Positions 35,647 to 44,022 of a stretch of 64,000 nucleotides of DNA are shown in pieces. Position numbers and translations under genes: made by a program. Under the pieces are notes generated by a model. It searched no databases and was not told the DNA's origin. It was given only the letters and a program-made list of their open reading frames with translations. The stretch comes from Jannaschia sp. M317 (GTDB taxonomy: Bacteria > Pseudomonadota > Alphaproteobacteria > Rhodobacterales > Rhodobacteraceae), in the NCBI RefSeq assembly GCF_025141175.1, contig NZ_CP081155.1, forward strand, positions 2,137,001-2,201,000. The letters are read 5' to 3'. Every line of letters begins with the position of its first letter. Positions within the stretch are counted from its first letter, which is position 1.

Positions 35647-35732
35647 CGACTGCGCCCCCTGTCGGGCACGTTTTTGCTTGCCTCCGGGGGTTTCGGACCA
35701 CACCTCCGAATGGACAGTCGCAGGAGGGGCGC

Positions 35733-36929
35733 ATGCGTGACCAGATGATCGAGATTTTCAAGGCCGGTGTGCGCCGCGCCGATCCCGAGGCCGCCGTGAC
35801 GTCCGCCCTGGCAGAGGCAGAGGCCCCCGATCTTGTCCTTGCATTGGGCAAGGCCGCCGTTGCCATGGCGCGCGCAGCCTTGATCCGGTTCCCCGGGACC
35901 GAGTGTCTTGTGGTCACCAACCCCGAGAACGCCGCAGACCTGTCCGGCGCACGGGTCTTTCTGGGCGGGCACCCGGTGCCGGATGCGGGTTCGGAAAGGG
36001 CGGGACAGGCCCTGCTGGATGCAGCCCGCGATCTGGGTCAGGGGCAGACGGCCTTGATCCTCGTCTCCGGTGGGGGGTCGGCCCTGGCGGTGGCCCCGGT
36101 CGAAGGTGTGACGCTTGCGGAAAAGGCCGAGGTTTCGCGCCTGTTGCTGGGGGCCGGGCTGGATATTCGGGCGATGAACCTGGTGCGTCAGAACCTGAGC
36201 CGGCTCAAGGGGGGGGGACTGGCGCGGGCCCTGGCACCCGCCAAGGGCCGCGCGCTGATCCTGTCGGATGTGGTGGGCGATGATCTGGCGGCCATCGCCT
36301 CGGGGCCGACGGTGCCGCCATTGGGGGACGCCGCCGCGGCGCGCCGTCTGTTGGAAGGCGTGGACCTCTGGACCCGCCTCCCGGCCAGTTGCCGCGAGGC
36401 GCTGACCCAGGGCACGGCACAGGACACCCCGGACCTGCCCGCGCGGCTGATCGGATCGAACCGTCTGTCTGCCGAGGCAATGCTGGCCGTGGCCCCGGCC
36501 GCCCGTCTCGACCCCGTGCCGTTGGAAGGCGACGTGGCCGAGGCCGCCGCCCGCGTCGTGTCGGCTGCGCAGGCGGGTCCGGGAATGACCCTCTGGGGGG
36601 GGGAGACGACGGTGGTTCTACGCGGCGACGGGCGTGGCGGGCGCAATCAGGAATTGGCTCTGCGGGTGGCGCAGGCGTTGGACGGGCTGGGCCGTCGCTG
36701 GGCTTTTCTGTCGGGCGGCACCGACGGGCGTGACGGGCCGACCGATGCGGCGGGCGCGCTGGTCGACGACGGCACCCTTGCACGGGCGCAGGCCGCAGGG
36801 CTGAACGTGGCCGCCCATCTGGCGCGCAACGACAGCTATCCGCTGCTGGCGGCGACGGGTGACCTGTTGATTATCGGCGGTACGGGCACAAATGTGGCTG
36901 ACCTGCAAATCCTGCACGTCGCTGACTGA
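35733..36929 (+). CDS. Glycerate 2-kinase (GckA/TtuD, MOFRL type)
   Basis: 398 residues. The N-terminal domain has ALGKAAVAMARAAL and LILVSGGGSALAVAP, the nucleotide-contact glycine loop, followed by NLVRQNLSRLKGGGLARALAPAKGRALILSDVVGDDLAAIASGPT split over ~150-195. The C-terminal MOFRL domain has RGGRNQELALR and FLSGGTDGRDGPTDAAGA. It phosphorylates D-glycerate to 2-phosphoglycerate, feeding lower glycolysis. GGAGGGGCGC precedes the ATG. It could serve tartronate-semialdehyde or serine/hydroxypyruvate routes; no partner enzyme is adjacent. Confidence 0.92.
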   Translation: MRDQMIEIFKAGVRRADPEAAVTSALAEAEAPDLVLALGKAAVAMARAALIRFPGTECLVVTNPENAADLSGARVFLGGHPVPDAGSERAGQALLDAARDLGQGQTALILVSGGGSALAVAPVEGVTLAEKAEVSRLLLGAGLDIRAMNLVRQNLSRLKGGGLARALAPAKGRALILSDVVGDDLAAIASGPTVPPLGDAAAARRLLEGVDLWTRLPASCREALTQGTAQDTPDLPARLIGSNRLSAEAMLAVAPAARLDPVPLEGDVAEAAARVVSAAQAGPGMTLWGGETTVVLRGDGRGGRNQELALRVAQALDGLGRRWAFLSGGTDGRDGPTDAAGALVDDGTLARAQAAGLNVAAHLARNDSYPLLAATGDLLIIGGTGTNVADLQILHVAD

Positions 36930-36944
36930 CCCGGAGCCGCCGCC

Positions 36945-37400
36945 ATGATCCTGAAGACCCTTGCCCTGGGCTCGCTTGGCCTTGCCATCGCCGTCGGCAC
37001 CTATGTCCGTATGGCTCCGCTGGACCCCGATGTCTGGCATACGGACCCTGAAACGGCGGAACGACCCGGCACGCCGAACGATTTCCTGCTGGGACCGGGC
37101 GGCGATGTACCCGCCTTGGCCACGGACGTGGGGCCGACCGCCTTGTTCAACCGCCTGGACCGGGACCTGATGCGCCAGCCGGGGGTGTCCGTTCTGAAAC
37201 TCGACCCGGTCGCGCATTTGTATACCTACGTGCAGCGCAGCAAGCTCATGGGATACCCGGACATCATCAACATCCGGGTCACGCCAGAAGGGCAGGGCAG
37301 CCGCCTCTCGATCTGGAGCAGGTCGCGCTATGGCCAGTCGGATCTTGGTGTGAACAAGGCGCGGGTCGAGGCCATGCTGACCCGCACTGGTCTGTCCTAG
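36945..37400 (+). CDS. DUF1499 family protein
   Basis: 151 residues with one N-terminal hydrophobic anchor (ILKTLALGSLGLAIAVG) and a soluble domain ending in SIWSRSRYGQSDLGVNKARVEAML, which matches the DUF1499 C-terminus. The function of the family is unknown. It lies 15 bp after the glycerate kinase gene and its stop overlaps the stop of the convergent alpha-hydroxyacid dehydrogenase gene in a shared CTAG. Confidence 0.8.
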   Translation: MILKTLALGSLGLAIAVGTYVRMAPLDPDVWHTDPETAERPGTPNDFLLGPGGDVPALATDVGPTALFNRLDRDLMRQPGVSVLKLDPVAHLYTYVQRSKLMGYPDIINIRVTPEGQGSRLSIWSRSRYGQSDLGVNKARVEAMLTRTGLS

Positions 37401-38515
37401 GGCGCACCCGCCGTCCGGTCGCGCAGCTGCCCGACATCGGTCAGGCCGGTTTGCGCCATGGCGATGCTCATCTCGTCGCTCAACACATCCCAAAGCCGGT
37501 GCAATCCGGCCTCGCCACCCGCCGCGATGGCGAATTGCAGAACCCGTCCGAAAAACGCGAAATCCGCTCCCTGGGCCAGCGCGCGCAACACGTCTTCGCC
37601 GGACCGCAGGCCGCTGTCGTAAAACAGCGGAAAGTCGGGGCCGACCGCCTGTCGGATCAGGGGCAGGCGGGTGATCGGTGGCGGCGCGCTTTGCAATTGG
37701 CGCGATCCGTGGCTGGAGACCTGAATGGCATCCACGCCCGCCGCCTGAAGCGCCACGGCGTCATCCACGTTCAAGACACCCTTGACCACCAGCTTGCCGG
37801 GCCAGGCGTCGCGCATCCGCGCCAGCGTGTCCCAATCGGCGCGCGCGCGGCTTTCGGTGCGGTCAAAGGCGTAGCCGTCCATCTGGAAATTGGCCATCTG
37901 CGGCTTGCCAGCCCAGACCTGCGACAGCGACCAGTGGGGGTGCAGCGCGAAATCCACGAACTGCCGGGGGCCGATCGAGAATGGCATCTTGAAGCCATGG
38001 CGCAATTCGCGCGGGCGGCGGCCCACTTCGGGGACATCGACGGTCATGACAAGGGTGCGATAGCCAGCCGTCTTGGCCCGTTCGATCAATTTGAACGTGC
38101 CCGCCCCGTCGCCGGAAAAGTAGAGCTGGAACCAGGCATGGCCGTCGGCCACCTCGATGATCCGTTCCAACGGGGTCGAGGCGACGGTGCTGACGCCGTG
38201 GGGCACGTGATAGCGTGCCGCCAGGCGCGCCAGCATCAGGTCGGCACCGGGCGCGCTCAGGTTGCACATCCCCATGGGGGCGATGCCAAAGGGGCGCTGT
38301 GCCTCTGCTCCGAACAGGTCGACGGCCAGATTGCGGCTGGAGACATCGCGCAGGATGCGCGGCTCCAGCGTCAGCGCGGCCAGCGCGGCGCGGTTCTGCG
38401 CCGCCCCGCTTTCATCGCCCGCCGCCCCGTCGATATAGTCAAAGACCATCCACGGCAGACGCCTGCGCGCCAGCCGCCGCGCATCCTCGGCCGAATGGAT
38501 ATCCGCCGCCCCCAA
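37397..38515 (-). CDS. FMN-dependent alpha-hydroxyacid dehydrogenase (LldD/GOX family)
   Basis: 372 residues, TIM-barrel FMN enzyme. The opening ARRRLPWMVFDYIDGAAGDE, the FMN segment PMGMCNLSAPGADLMLARLA, and the catalytic lysine in GKLVVKGVLNVDDAV are clear. The active-site His/Arg segment reads VSSHGSRQL instead of the usual VSNHGGRQL, two substitutions next to the substrate. Translation appears to begin at a TTG (38513-38515), since an in-frame TGA lies just upstream and the first Met is internal to the conserved region. Being last in the HpsN operon, it may oxidise a sulfonated hydroxyacid such as sulfolactate; that is inference. Confidence 0.87.
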   Translation of the reverse strand: MGAADIHSAEDARRLARRRLPWMVFDYIDGAAGDESGAAQNRAALAALTLEPRILRDVSSRNLAVDLFGAEAQRPFGIAPMGMCNLSAPGADLMLARLAARYHVPHGVSTVASTPLERIIEVADGHAWFQLYFSGDGAGTFKLIERAKTAGYRTLVMTVDVPEVGRRPRELRHGFKMPFSIGPRQFVDFALHPHWSLSQVWAGKPQMANFQMDGYAFDRTESRARADWDTLARMRDAWPGKLVVKGVLNVDDAVALQAAGVDAIQVSSHGSRQLQSAPPPITRLPLIRQAVGPDFPLFYDSGLRSGEDVLRALAQGADFAFFGRVLQFAIAAGGEAGLHRLWDVLSDEMSIAMAQTGLTDVGQLRDRTAGAP

Positions 38516-38539
38516 GTCAGACGCCCCCGGTGCGGCGCA

Positions 38540-38971
38540 TCAGGTGCTGCTCTGGTTCGGGCCCGCGCTGCGATAGACATGCACCGCGCAGGGCGCGTGG
38601 CGGACGACGCGCGCGGCGGTGGACCCCAGTAGATAGTCGCTGAACCCCGGTTTGTGCGATCCCAGCACGATGCAATCGACGCCGTGCTGCGTCGCGTAGT
38701 CGATGATGCTGCGATAGGTGTGGCCTACGATCATTTCGGCGGTCACCCCGTCCAGCGCCTCGGTCCGCTGGGTCAGCAGGGCGCGGGCGCGGGCCTGCCC
38801 CTCCTGAATCACGCTGGCGTCAAGGTAGGCCGCAACCGAGCTTTGCGCCGCCTCGTAGACATGCAGCGCGACAATCTGGCCCGAGGTGCCCGCAAGACAG
38901 CGCGCAATGGCGAGAGTGTGGTCCGAGATGCCGTGATCCAGCGCCATCGGGACGAGAACCTTGTCATACAT
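38540..38971 (-). CDS. Universal stress protein UspA family
   Basis: 143 residues, single Usp domain with N-terminal KVLVPMALDHG and the nucleotide motif GSHKPGFSDYLLGSTAARVVRHAPCAVHV, i.e. G-x2-G-x(n)-G-S/T, which predicts ATP binding. AAGGAGG precedes the ATG. It lies between the zinc alcohol dehydrogenase and the FMN dehydrogenase genes. Usp genes often accompany TRAP transporter operons and have been reported to influence uptake, so the position here is sensible. Confidence 0.88.
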   Translation of the reverse strand: MYDKVLVPMALDHGISDHTLAIARCLAGTSGQIVALHVYEAAQSSVAAYLDASVIQEGQARARALLTQRTEALDGVTAEMIVGHTYRSIIDYATQHGVDCIVLGSHKPGFSDYLLGSTAARVVRHAPCAVHVYRSAGPNQSST

Positions 38972-38998
38972 AGCGTGCCTCCTTGTCGGTGTGTCGTG

Positions 38999-39979
38999 TC
39001 AGGCCCAGGGGTCCAGAATGATCTTGGGCACCGCTGCCCGACCGCTTCGCAGATCTCCGAACGCCTCTGCACCCTGCGCCAGCGGGCGCAGTTCGGTCCA
39101 GTCCAGAGCGCCCAGCCGCCCGTCGAAAATCGCCGCGGCGGTGTCGCGGAAATCCTGTGCGGTATAGGTATAGGTGCCGATGAAGGTGATTTCCTGCAAG
39201 GTGGCGCGGCGCACATCCAGGCCGGGCGCGTCATCCCCCAACCCGACATGGGCAATCACCCCGCCCGGTTCGACGCAGGCGGTTGCGGCCTTGCGGGTCA
39301 CGCCGAACCCCACCGCGTCGATCACCATGGCAAACTGGCCTGTCGCCTCTGGCACCACGACCTCGCCGCAGCGGTCGCGCAGAAAGGTGCGGCGCGCCTC
39401 CGACGGCTCTGCGATGGTGATGTCGGACAGGCCCATGGCCCGCAAGGCCAGCGCCGCCGCCAGCCCGATCGCGCCGCCCCCGATGACCAGGGCCCGGCGT
39501 TCCATCGCCGGGTGCAGCGCCGCAAGCGCCAGGCGCGCGGCATGCCAGCTTACGGCCAGCGGTTCGGCCAGGGCGGCGCGGGCCAGGGGCACGCCCTCGG
39601 GCACCTCGACCAGGTTTCGCGCGGGCATGGCGACATATTGGGCAAAGGCCCCTTCGCGCGGCTGCATCGAAATGATCTGCCGCTCCGGGCAAAGGTTCTC
39701 GCGCCCGGCACGGCAGGCGGGGCAGGTCATGCAGGTCACCAGCGGGTTGACCGTGACGCGGGTGCCGTCCATCGGCCCGCCCTCGATCACGCCTGCGGCT
39801 TCGTGGCCCAGGATCAGGGGCGCGGGGCGGCGGGCGTCGTGGCCCAGATAGGCGTGCATGTCCGACCCGCAGATGCCCACGGCGGCGACCTGGATCAGGT
39901 GTTCGTCCGGGGCAGGGGTGGCGTCCGGCACGTCGCGGAATGCCAGCGTTTCGACCCCTTCATAGACCAGTGCCTTCAT
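38999..39979 (-). CDS. Zinc-dependent medium-chain alcohol dehydrogenase (HpsP-like)
   Basis: 326 residues. Catalytic zinc ligands lie in GICGSDMHAYLGH and GHEAAG, and the structural zinc cysteines in CMTCPACRAGRENLC. The NAD motif is VIGGGAIGLAAALA. It belongs to the sorbitol/threonine/galactitol-phosphate dehydrogenase branch. It overlaps the SDR gene by 4 bp (ATGA) in an operon with an HpsN-like gene. As I recall, the hps cluster of Cupriavidus pinatubonensis has two extra dehydrogenases (HpsO, HpsP), thought to interconvert DHPS enantiomers. This gene would be one of them. Confidence 0.8.
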   Translation of the reverse strand: MKALVYEGVETLAFRDVPDATPAPDEHLIQVAAVGICGSDMHAYLGHDARRPAPLILGHEAAGVIEGGPMDGTRVTVNPLVTCMTCPACRAGRENLCPERQIISMQPREGAFAQYVAMPARNLVEVPEGVPLARAALAEPLAVSWHAARLALAALHPAMERRALVIGGGAIGLAAALALRAMGLSDITIAEPSEARRTFLRDRCGEVVVPEATGQFAMVIDAVGFGVTRKAATACVEPGGVIAHVGLGDDAPGLDVRRATLQEITFIGTYTYTAQDFRDTAAAIFDGRLGALDWTELRPLAQGAEAFGDLRSGRAAVPKIILDPWA

Positions 39980-40737
39980 TTCGCGGTAAACCCCCCATCG
40001 ACCATCAGAACCTGCCCCGTGACATAAGACGACGCCTCGGAGCAGAGGAACAGGATCGGCCCGTCGATATCGTCCAGCCGGCCATTGCGGCCCAGACAGG
40101 TCTGGGCCGCGTTGCGCCCGGCGCGGTCCGGGTCGTCGAACACCGCCGCCGTCAATTCGGTCGGAAAGAACCCCGGCCCGATAGCGTTGGCGGTGATGCC
40201 ATGGGGGGACCAGGCCTCGGCCATGGCGCGGGTCAGTTGGCCGATGCCGCCCTTGGTCGCGCCATAGGCGATGCCGCCGGGAAAAGCGCGCGTCGTCTGG
40301 AGCGACGCGAAGTTGACGATCCGGCCCCAGCCCTTGTCCTTCATCGGCCCGATCAACGCCCGGCTGAGGAAGAAGGGGGCCGACAGGTTCAGCGCCAGCG
40401 TCACGTCCCAGCCGTCTTCGGTCACGTCGTCGGCGGCCTGTCGGGTATTGATGCCGGCGGCGTGGATCACGATGTCGGGCGCGCCGAAGGGGGCCGCGAT
40501 GGCGGCGGCCAGATCGTTCAGGCCGTCGCGATCCGCCACGTCGCCCACAACCCGCGCGGCCCGCGCGCCGATATCAGCGCACATCGCGTCCAGGGCTTCC
40601 GCCCGGCGTGCGACCCCCACGACACGCGCCCCGGCCCCGGCCAGGGCCACGGCGGCCCGCCGCCCGAGGCCGGAGCTGGCCCCGGTGACACAAGCCACCC
40701 GACCAGTCAGATCGAACAGGGGGGCCGCCACGTCCAT
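39976..40737 (-). CDS. SDR-family dehydrogenase (HpsO-like)
   Basis: 253 residues from the ATG at 40735-40737, which overlaps the HpsN-like stop as TGATG. The cofactor motif is VTGASSGLGRRAA, followed by HAAGINTR, catalytic Ser in NFASLQTTRA, Tyr/Lys in YGATKGG and the C-terminal VMVDGGFTAK-type tail. It resembles gluconate 5-dehydrogenase-like SDRs. With the zinc ADH downstream it would form the dehydrogenase pair that oxidises and re-reduces DHPS at carbon 2. The pathway role is inferred from context. Confidence 0.82.
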   Translation of the reverse strand: MDVAAPLFDLTGRVACVTGASSGLGRRAAVALAGAGARVVGVARRAEALDAMCADIGARAARVVGDVADRDGLNDLAAAIAAPFGAPDIVIHAAGINTRQAADDVTEDGWDVTLALNLSAPFFLSRALIGPMKDKGWGRIVNFASLQTTRAFPGGIAYGATKGGIGQLTRAMAEAWSPHGITANAIGPGFFPTELTAAVFDDPDRAGRNAAQTCLGRNGRLDDIDGPILFLCSEASSYVTGQVLMVDGGFTAK

Positions 40738-42044
40738 CACTCCTCCGCGGTCAGATCGAAGTTTTCGCCGGGGAAGTACTTGGCCAGCCGCACGTCGGCG
40801 GCGCGGGCATGCCCCTCCATCCCTTCCAGCCGGGAAATGCGGGCGGTTGCGATGGCCACGTCCTTCGACGCATCGCGCGTCGTCCGCTGCCAGGTCACGA
40901 TCTTCATGTACTTGTGCACCGACAGCCCGCCGGTATAGCCAGCGGCCCCCGAGGTCGGCAGCACGTGGTTGGTGCCCGATGCCTTGTCGCCGTAGGACAC
41001 CGTAGTTTCCTCGCCCAGGAACAGCGATCCGTAGCAGGTCAGAGTCTCCAGCCACCAATCCAGATCCTCGGCCTGAACGGTCAGATGTTCGGGGGCGTAT
41101 TCGTCGCTGCAGGCGGCCATGTCGGTGCGGTCGGGGCAAACGATGACCTCGGCGTAGTCGCGCCAGGCGGCCTCCGCGTTCTGGCGGTTCAGGTCGGGCA
41201 GGTCGGCGATCAGGTCGGGCACGCGGGCCATGACGTCCACCGCCAAGGCACGGTCGTCGGTGACCAGCCAGACCGGAGAGTTGTAGCCGTGTTCGGCCTG
41301 CGACACGAGGTCGGTGGCCACGATGTGCGGGTCCGCCGTCTTGTCCGCCAGGATCAGGCTGTCGGTCGGGCCCGCGATCATGTCGATGCCCACGCGCCCG
41401 AACAGGATGCGCTTGGCCTCGGCGACGAACTGGTTGCCGGGACCCACCAGGATGTTCGCCTTCGGCAGGCCGAACAGGCCAAAGGTCATCGCAGCCACGC
41501 CCTGCACGCCGCCCATGGCCATGATCTTGTCGGCCCCGCAGATGTGGGCCGCATAGACGATGGCCGGTGCCACGCCGACGCCGGGGCGGGGCGGGGAACA
41601 GGCGGTGATATGCTTGCAGCCCGCGACCTTGGCCGTGGTCACCGTCATGATGGCGCTGGCGATATGGCTGTAGCGCCCGCCCGGAACGTAACATCCTGCC
41701 GCATCCACGGGGATCGCCTTTTGCCCGGCGACGAAGCCCGGCGAGATTTCCATTTCCACATCTGCCACCGTGCTTTTCTGCAACTCGGCAAAGCGTTTGA
41801 CGTTGTCGTGGGCAAAGCGGATGTCGGATTTCAGTTTCTCGGGCACCAGGGCGATGGCCGCGTCTATCTCGTCCTGCGACAGCAGCACGCTGCCCTCGTA
41901 GCGGTCGAATTTGGCGGCGTATTCCATCGCCTTGGCATCGCCGCCCGCCTCGATATCAGACAGGATCGACACCACCGTGTCATGGACGTCCGACGCGCCG
42001 GACGCTGCGGTCAGGGTCGCCTTCTTGAGATACTCGCGGGTCAT
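40737..42044 (-). CDS. hpsN: Sulfopropanediol 3-dehydrogenase HpsN (histidinol-dehydrogenase family)
   Basis: 435 residues with the HisD fold. Zn/active-site segments are conserved: LVSQAEHGYNSPVW (Gln and His ligands), SDEYAPEHLTVQAED (catalytic Glu-His), GDKASGTNHVLPTSG (Asp ligand) and EGMEGHARAADVRLAKY (C-terminal His ligand). SVHKYMKIVTWQ replaces the corresponding HisD segment and is, as I recall, typical of HpsN. HpsN oxidises (R)-DHPS in two NAD-dependent steps through sulfolactaldehyde to (R)-sulfolactate. Location between TRAP genes and two further dehydrogenases, with no his genes nearby, argues against histidine biosynthesis. Confidence 0.82.
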   Translation of the reverse strand: MTREYLKKATLTAASGASDVHDTVVSILSDIEAGGDAKAMEYAAKFDRYEGSVLLSQDEIDAAIALVPEKLKSDIRFAHDNVKRFAELQKSTVADVEMEISPGFVAGQKAIPVDAAGCYVPGGRYSHIASAIMTVTTAKVAGCKHITACSPPRPGVGVAPAIVYAAHICGADKIMAMGGVQGVAAMTFGLFGLPKANILVGPGNQFVAEAKRILFGRVGIDMIAGPTDSLILADKTADPHIVATDLVSQAEHGYNSPVWLVTDDRALAVDVMARVPDLIADLPDLNRQNAEAAWRDYAEVIVCPDRTDMAACSDEYAPEHLTVQAEDLDWWLETLTCYGSLFLGEETTVSYGDKASGTNHVLPTSGAAGYTGGLSVHKYMKIVTWQRTTRDASKDVAIATARISRLEGMEGHARAADVRLAKYFPGENFDLTAEE

Positions 42045-42056
42045 CGGTCTAGGGTC

Positions 42057-43385
42057 CTATTTATAGATGTCTGGAAGCAGGGTCGTCGAGACGGCCGGCA
42101 CGTATGCGATGAACAATACCACAACGAACATGCAAAGCACGAAGGGCACTGCGCGCGCCGCGATCTTGAGGATCGATTCACCGGTGATCCCCGAGACGAC
42201 GAACAGGTTGAGGCCCAGCGGCGGCGTGATGAATCCCACACCCAGGGCCGTGATCATCATGATGCAGAACTGAATTTCGTTCATGCCGATGTTTTCGGCC
42301 AGCGGTTGCAGGATCGGGGCCAGGATCACGATGTTCGGTGTCGTCTCCATCACGCAGCCGGCGGCGATCAGGATACCGATCATCAGCAGGATCAGAACCC
42401 AGGGCTCATTGGTCAGGCTCGTGGCCGAAGCGACGAAGCCTTGCGGGACGCCCATGATGGCCAGCGCTTCGGCCAGGGGGGCCGAGAAGGCGATGATCGG
42501 CAGGATCACCCCGTTCACCTTGGCGGAACTGATCAGCATCGCCGGGAAATCCGCGAACCGCAGGGTGCGCAGCCCGAAGCCCATCAGGATCGTGACGATC
42601 ACTGCCGTGGCCCCCGCCTCGGTCGGGGTCAGCCGGCCCGAGAAGATGCCGTAGAAGATGATGCCGGGAACGATAAAGGCATACCAGCCGGACTTGAGCG
42701 ACTGGCCCAGGTTGCTCAGCCATTCGCCGAAGGTCAGGTTGCCGCCGCCCTCGTAGGAATGGATCCGGTTCATCACGAGGTTGGTGATCAGGATCGCAAA
42801 CAGGATGCACAGACCGGGGATCAGCGCGGCGAGGAACAGCGTCGAGGCCGAGATACCCAGCACCAAGCCGATGATGATGTAGGCGATGGATGGCGGGATC
42901 AGGATGCCCGTGCAGGCCCCCGCTGCCACCAGCGCGCAGGCATAGGGCCGGGGATAGCCCGCCTCGACCAGGCGCGCGATGGTCATGCGGCCCACGGCCG
43001 CGGCCCCCGCCGCGTCCGAGCCGGAAATCGCGGCGAACATGCCGCAGACCAGCACCGTGGCAGAGCCGAAGCCGCCCTTGGTGAAACAGGTCAGCGCCTC
43101 GGCCACGTCCAGGAACTTGCGACTGAGCCCGGTTCGGACCAGCACGTCCCCCGTCAGGATGAACAGCGGAATGGCGGTCAGCGCGAACGCGTCGATCCCG
43201 GTGAACAGCCGCTCGCCCACCAGGCTCAGCGGCAGGTCGCCCGACATCAGCAGCATCAGGATGGCCGAGCTGCCGATCGCGGCCCAGACCGGCACGGCCA
43301 GCGCGATCAACGCGACGAAAATGAGGACCGGCAGGTAGAAATCCCATCCCAGCTCGACGGTCTGCGCAGCGGTGTTCCAAAGCAT
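42057..43385 (-). CDS. TRAP transporter large permease (DctM type), DHPS cluster
   Basis: 442 residues, standard DctM length with ~12 helices. Diagnostic segments: DAFALTAIPLFILTGDVLVRTGLS, AISGSDAAGAAAVGRMTI, and the Pro-Pro loop GILIPPSIAYIIIGLVLGIS, repeated in the second half as GFITPPLGLNLFVVSGI. GAGGGGG precedes the ATG. It is encoded 12 bp after DctQ and 12 bp before the HpsN-like gene. It corresponds to one of the HpsKLM transporter subunits in known DHPS clusters. Confidence 0.9.
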   Translation of the reverse strand: MLWNTAAQTVELGWDFYLPVLIFVALIALAVPVWAAIGSSAILMLLMSGDLPLSLVGERLFTGIDAFALTAIPLFILTGDVLVRTGLSRKFLDVAEALTCFTKGGFGSATVLVCGMFAAISGSDAAGAAAVGRMTIARLVEAGYPRPYACALVAAGACTGILIPPSIAYIIIGLVLGISASTLFLAALIPGLCILFAILITNLVMNRIHSYEGGGNLTFGEWLSNLGQSLKSGWYAFIVPGIIFYGIFSGRLTPTEAGATAVIVTILMGFGLRTLRFADFPAMLISSAKVNGVILPIIAFSAPLAEALAIMGVPQGFVASATSLTNEPWVLILLMIGILIAAGCVMETTPNIVILAPILQPLAENIGMNEIQFCIMMITALGVGFITPPLGLNLFVVSGITGESILKIAARAVPFVLCMFVVVLFIAYVPAVSTTLLPDIYK

Positions 43386-43397
43386 CTTGCAGCCCCC

Positions 43398-43910
43398 TCA
43401 GTCGAACAAGGTGTCGCCTTCGTAGACGGGCTGGCCCGTCCGGAAGGACACGTAGTCACGGTGGAGCGACTGGATCAGACGCCAGATCATCAGCCCGAAG
43501 CCCAGCGGCACGGCCATCAGAAACCACACCTTGGAAATCCGAAGCCCATCGGTCACCGACCCGAACTTGGCCGAGACATGCACAGATTCGAACGACCAGT
43601 AGAGCGCGATGACCGCCACGATCATCATCATGATGTCCCCGAACATGTAGAGCAGGGCCTTGGGCCGCTGCGGCAGGTAATGCATGATGACGTCGATGCG
43701 GATATGCGCGCGTTCCTTGACCGCGGCGGCCGCCCCGACCCAGGCCAGATAGATGAACGAATAGCGGACGATCTCCTCTCCCCAGATGGAGGAGTAGGCG
43801 AATATCTCTCGGCGCAGCACCTCGATCGCCATGGTGATGACCAGCATCACGTAGAAGATCAGCAGCAGCCAGCGTTCGGCGTTTTTGTCGATCACGCGCA
43901 GGCGGTCCAT
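43398..43910 (-). CDS. TRAP transporter small permease (DctQ type), DHPS cluster
   Basis: 170 residues, four membrane helices; the DctQ motif SIWGEEIVRYSFIYLAWVGAAAAVKERAHIRIDV spans ~35-70. The C-terminal tail (EGDTLFD) is short. GGAGGG stands 8 bp upstream of the ATG. It bridges the binding protein and the DctM channel of the same operon. Confidence 0.9.
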   Translation of the reverse strand: MDRLRVIDKNAERWLLLIFYVMLVITMAIEVLRREIFAYSSIWGEEIVRYSFIYLAWVGAAAAVKERAHIRIDVIMHYLPQRPKALLYMFGDIMMMIVAVIALYWSFESVHVSAKFGSVTDGLRISKVWFLMAVPLGFGLMIWRLIQSLHRDYVSFRTGQPVYEGDTLFD

Positions 43911-43988
43911 ATCCGGTCCCTCCGGGCTCCACGGTCGGCACGACTTGCCCGCAACGGGGCCATGCGATCCGTGCTACGAATGGAAAGT

Positions 43989-44014
43989 CCGGGCACCCGG
44001 AAAGGGGTGCCCGG
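43989..44014 (-). terminator. Stem-loop between dctP and dctQ of the DHPS cluster
   Basis: Perfect 10-bp stem CCGGGCACCC / GGGTGCCCGG with a 6-nt loop, 8 bp after the dctP stop on the minus strand. No long U-run follows. Its position matches the hairpins at the other two binding-protein/permease junctions in this window. Confidence 0.55.
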
Positions 44015-44022
44015 CAAAGGCG

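Noticed and set aside
29821..37400. Genomic island inserted at tRNA-Leu
   Set aside because: No integrase, and no repeat of the tRNA 3' end was noticed to the right; gene content and base composition look like the rest of the window except for the short AT-rich LysR promoter.
40737..42044. Histidinol dehydrogenase for histidine biosynthesis
   Set aside because: No his genes nearby, and the gene lies between TRAP permease and dehydrogenase genes with an HpsN-like SVHKYMKIVTWQ segment.
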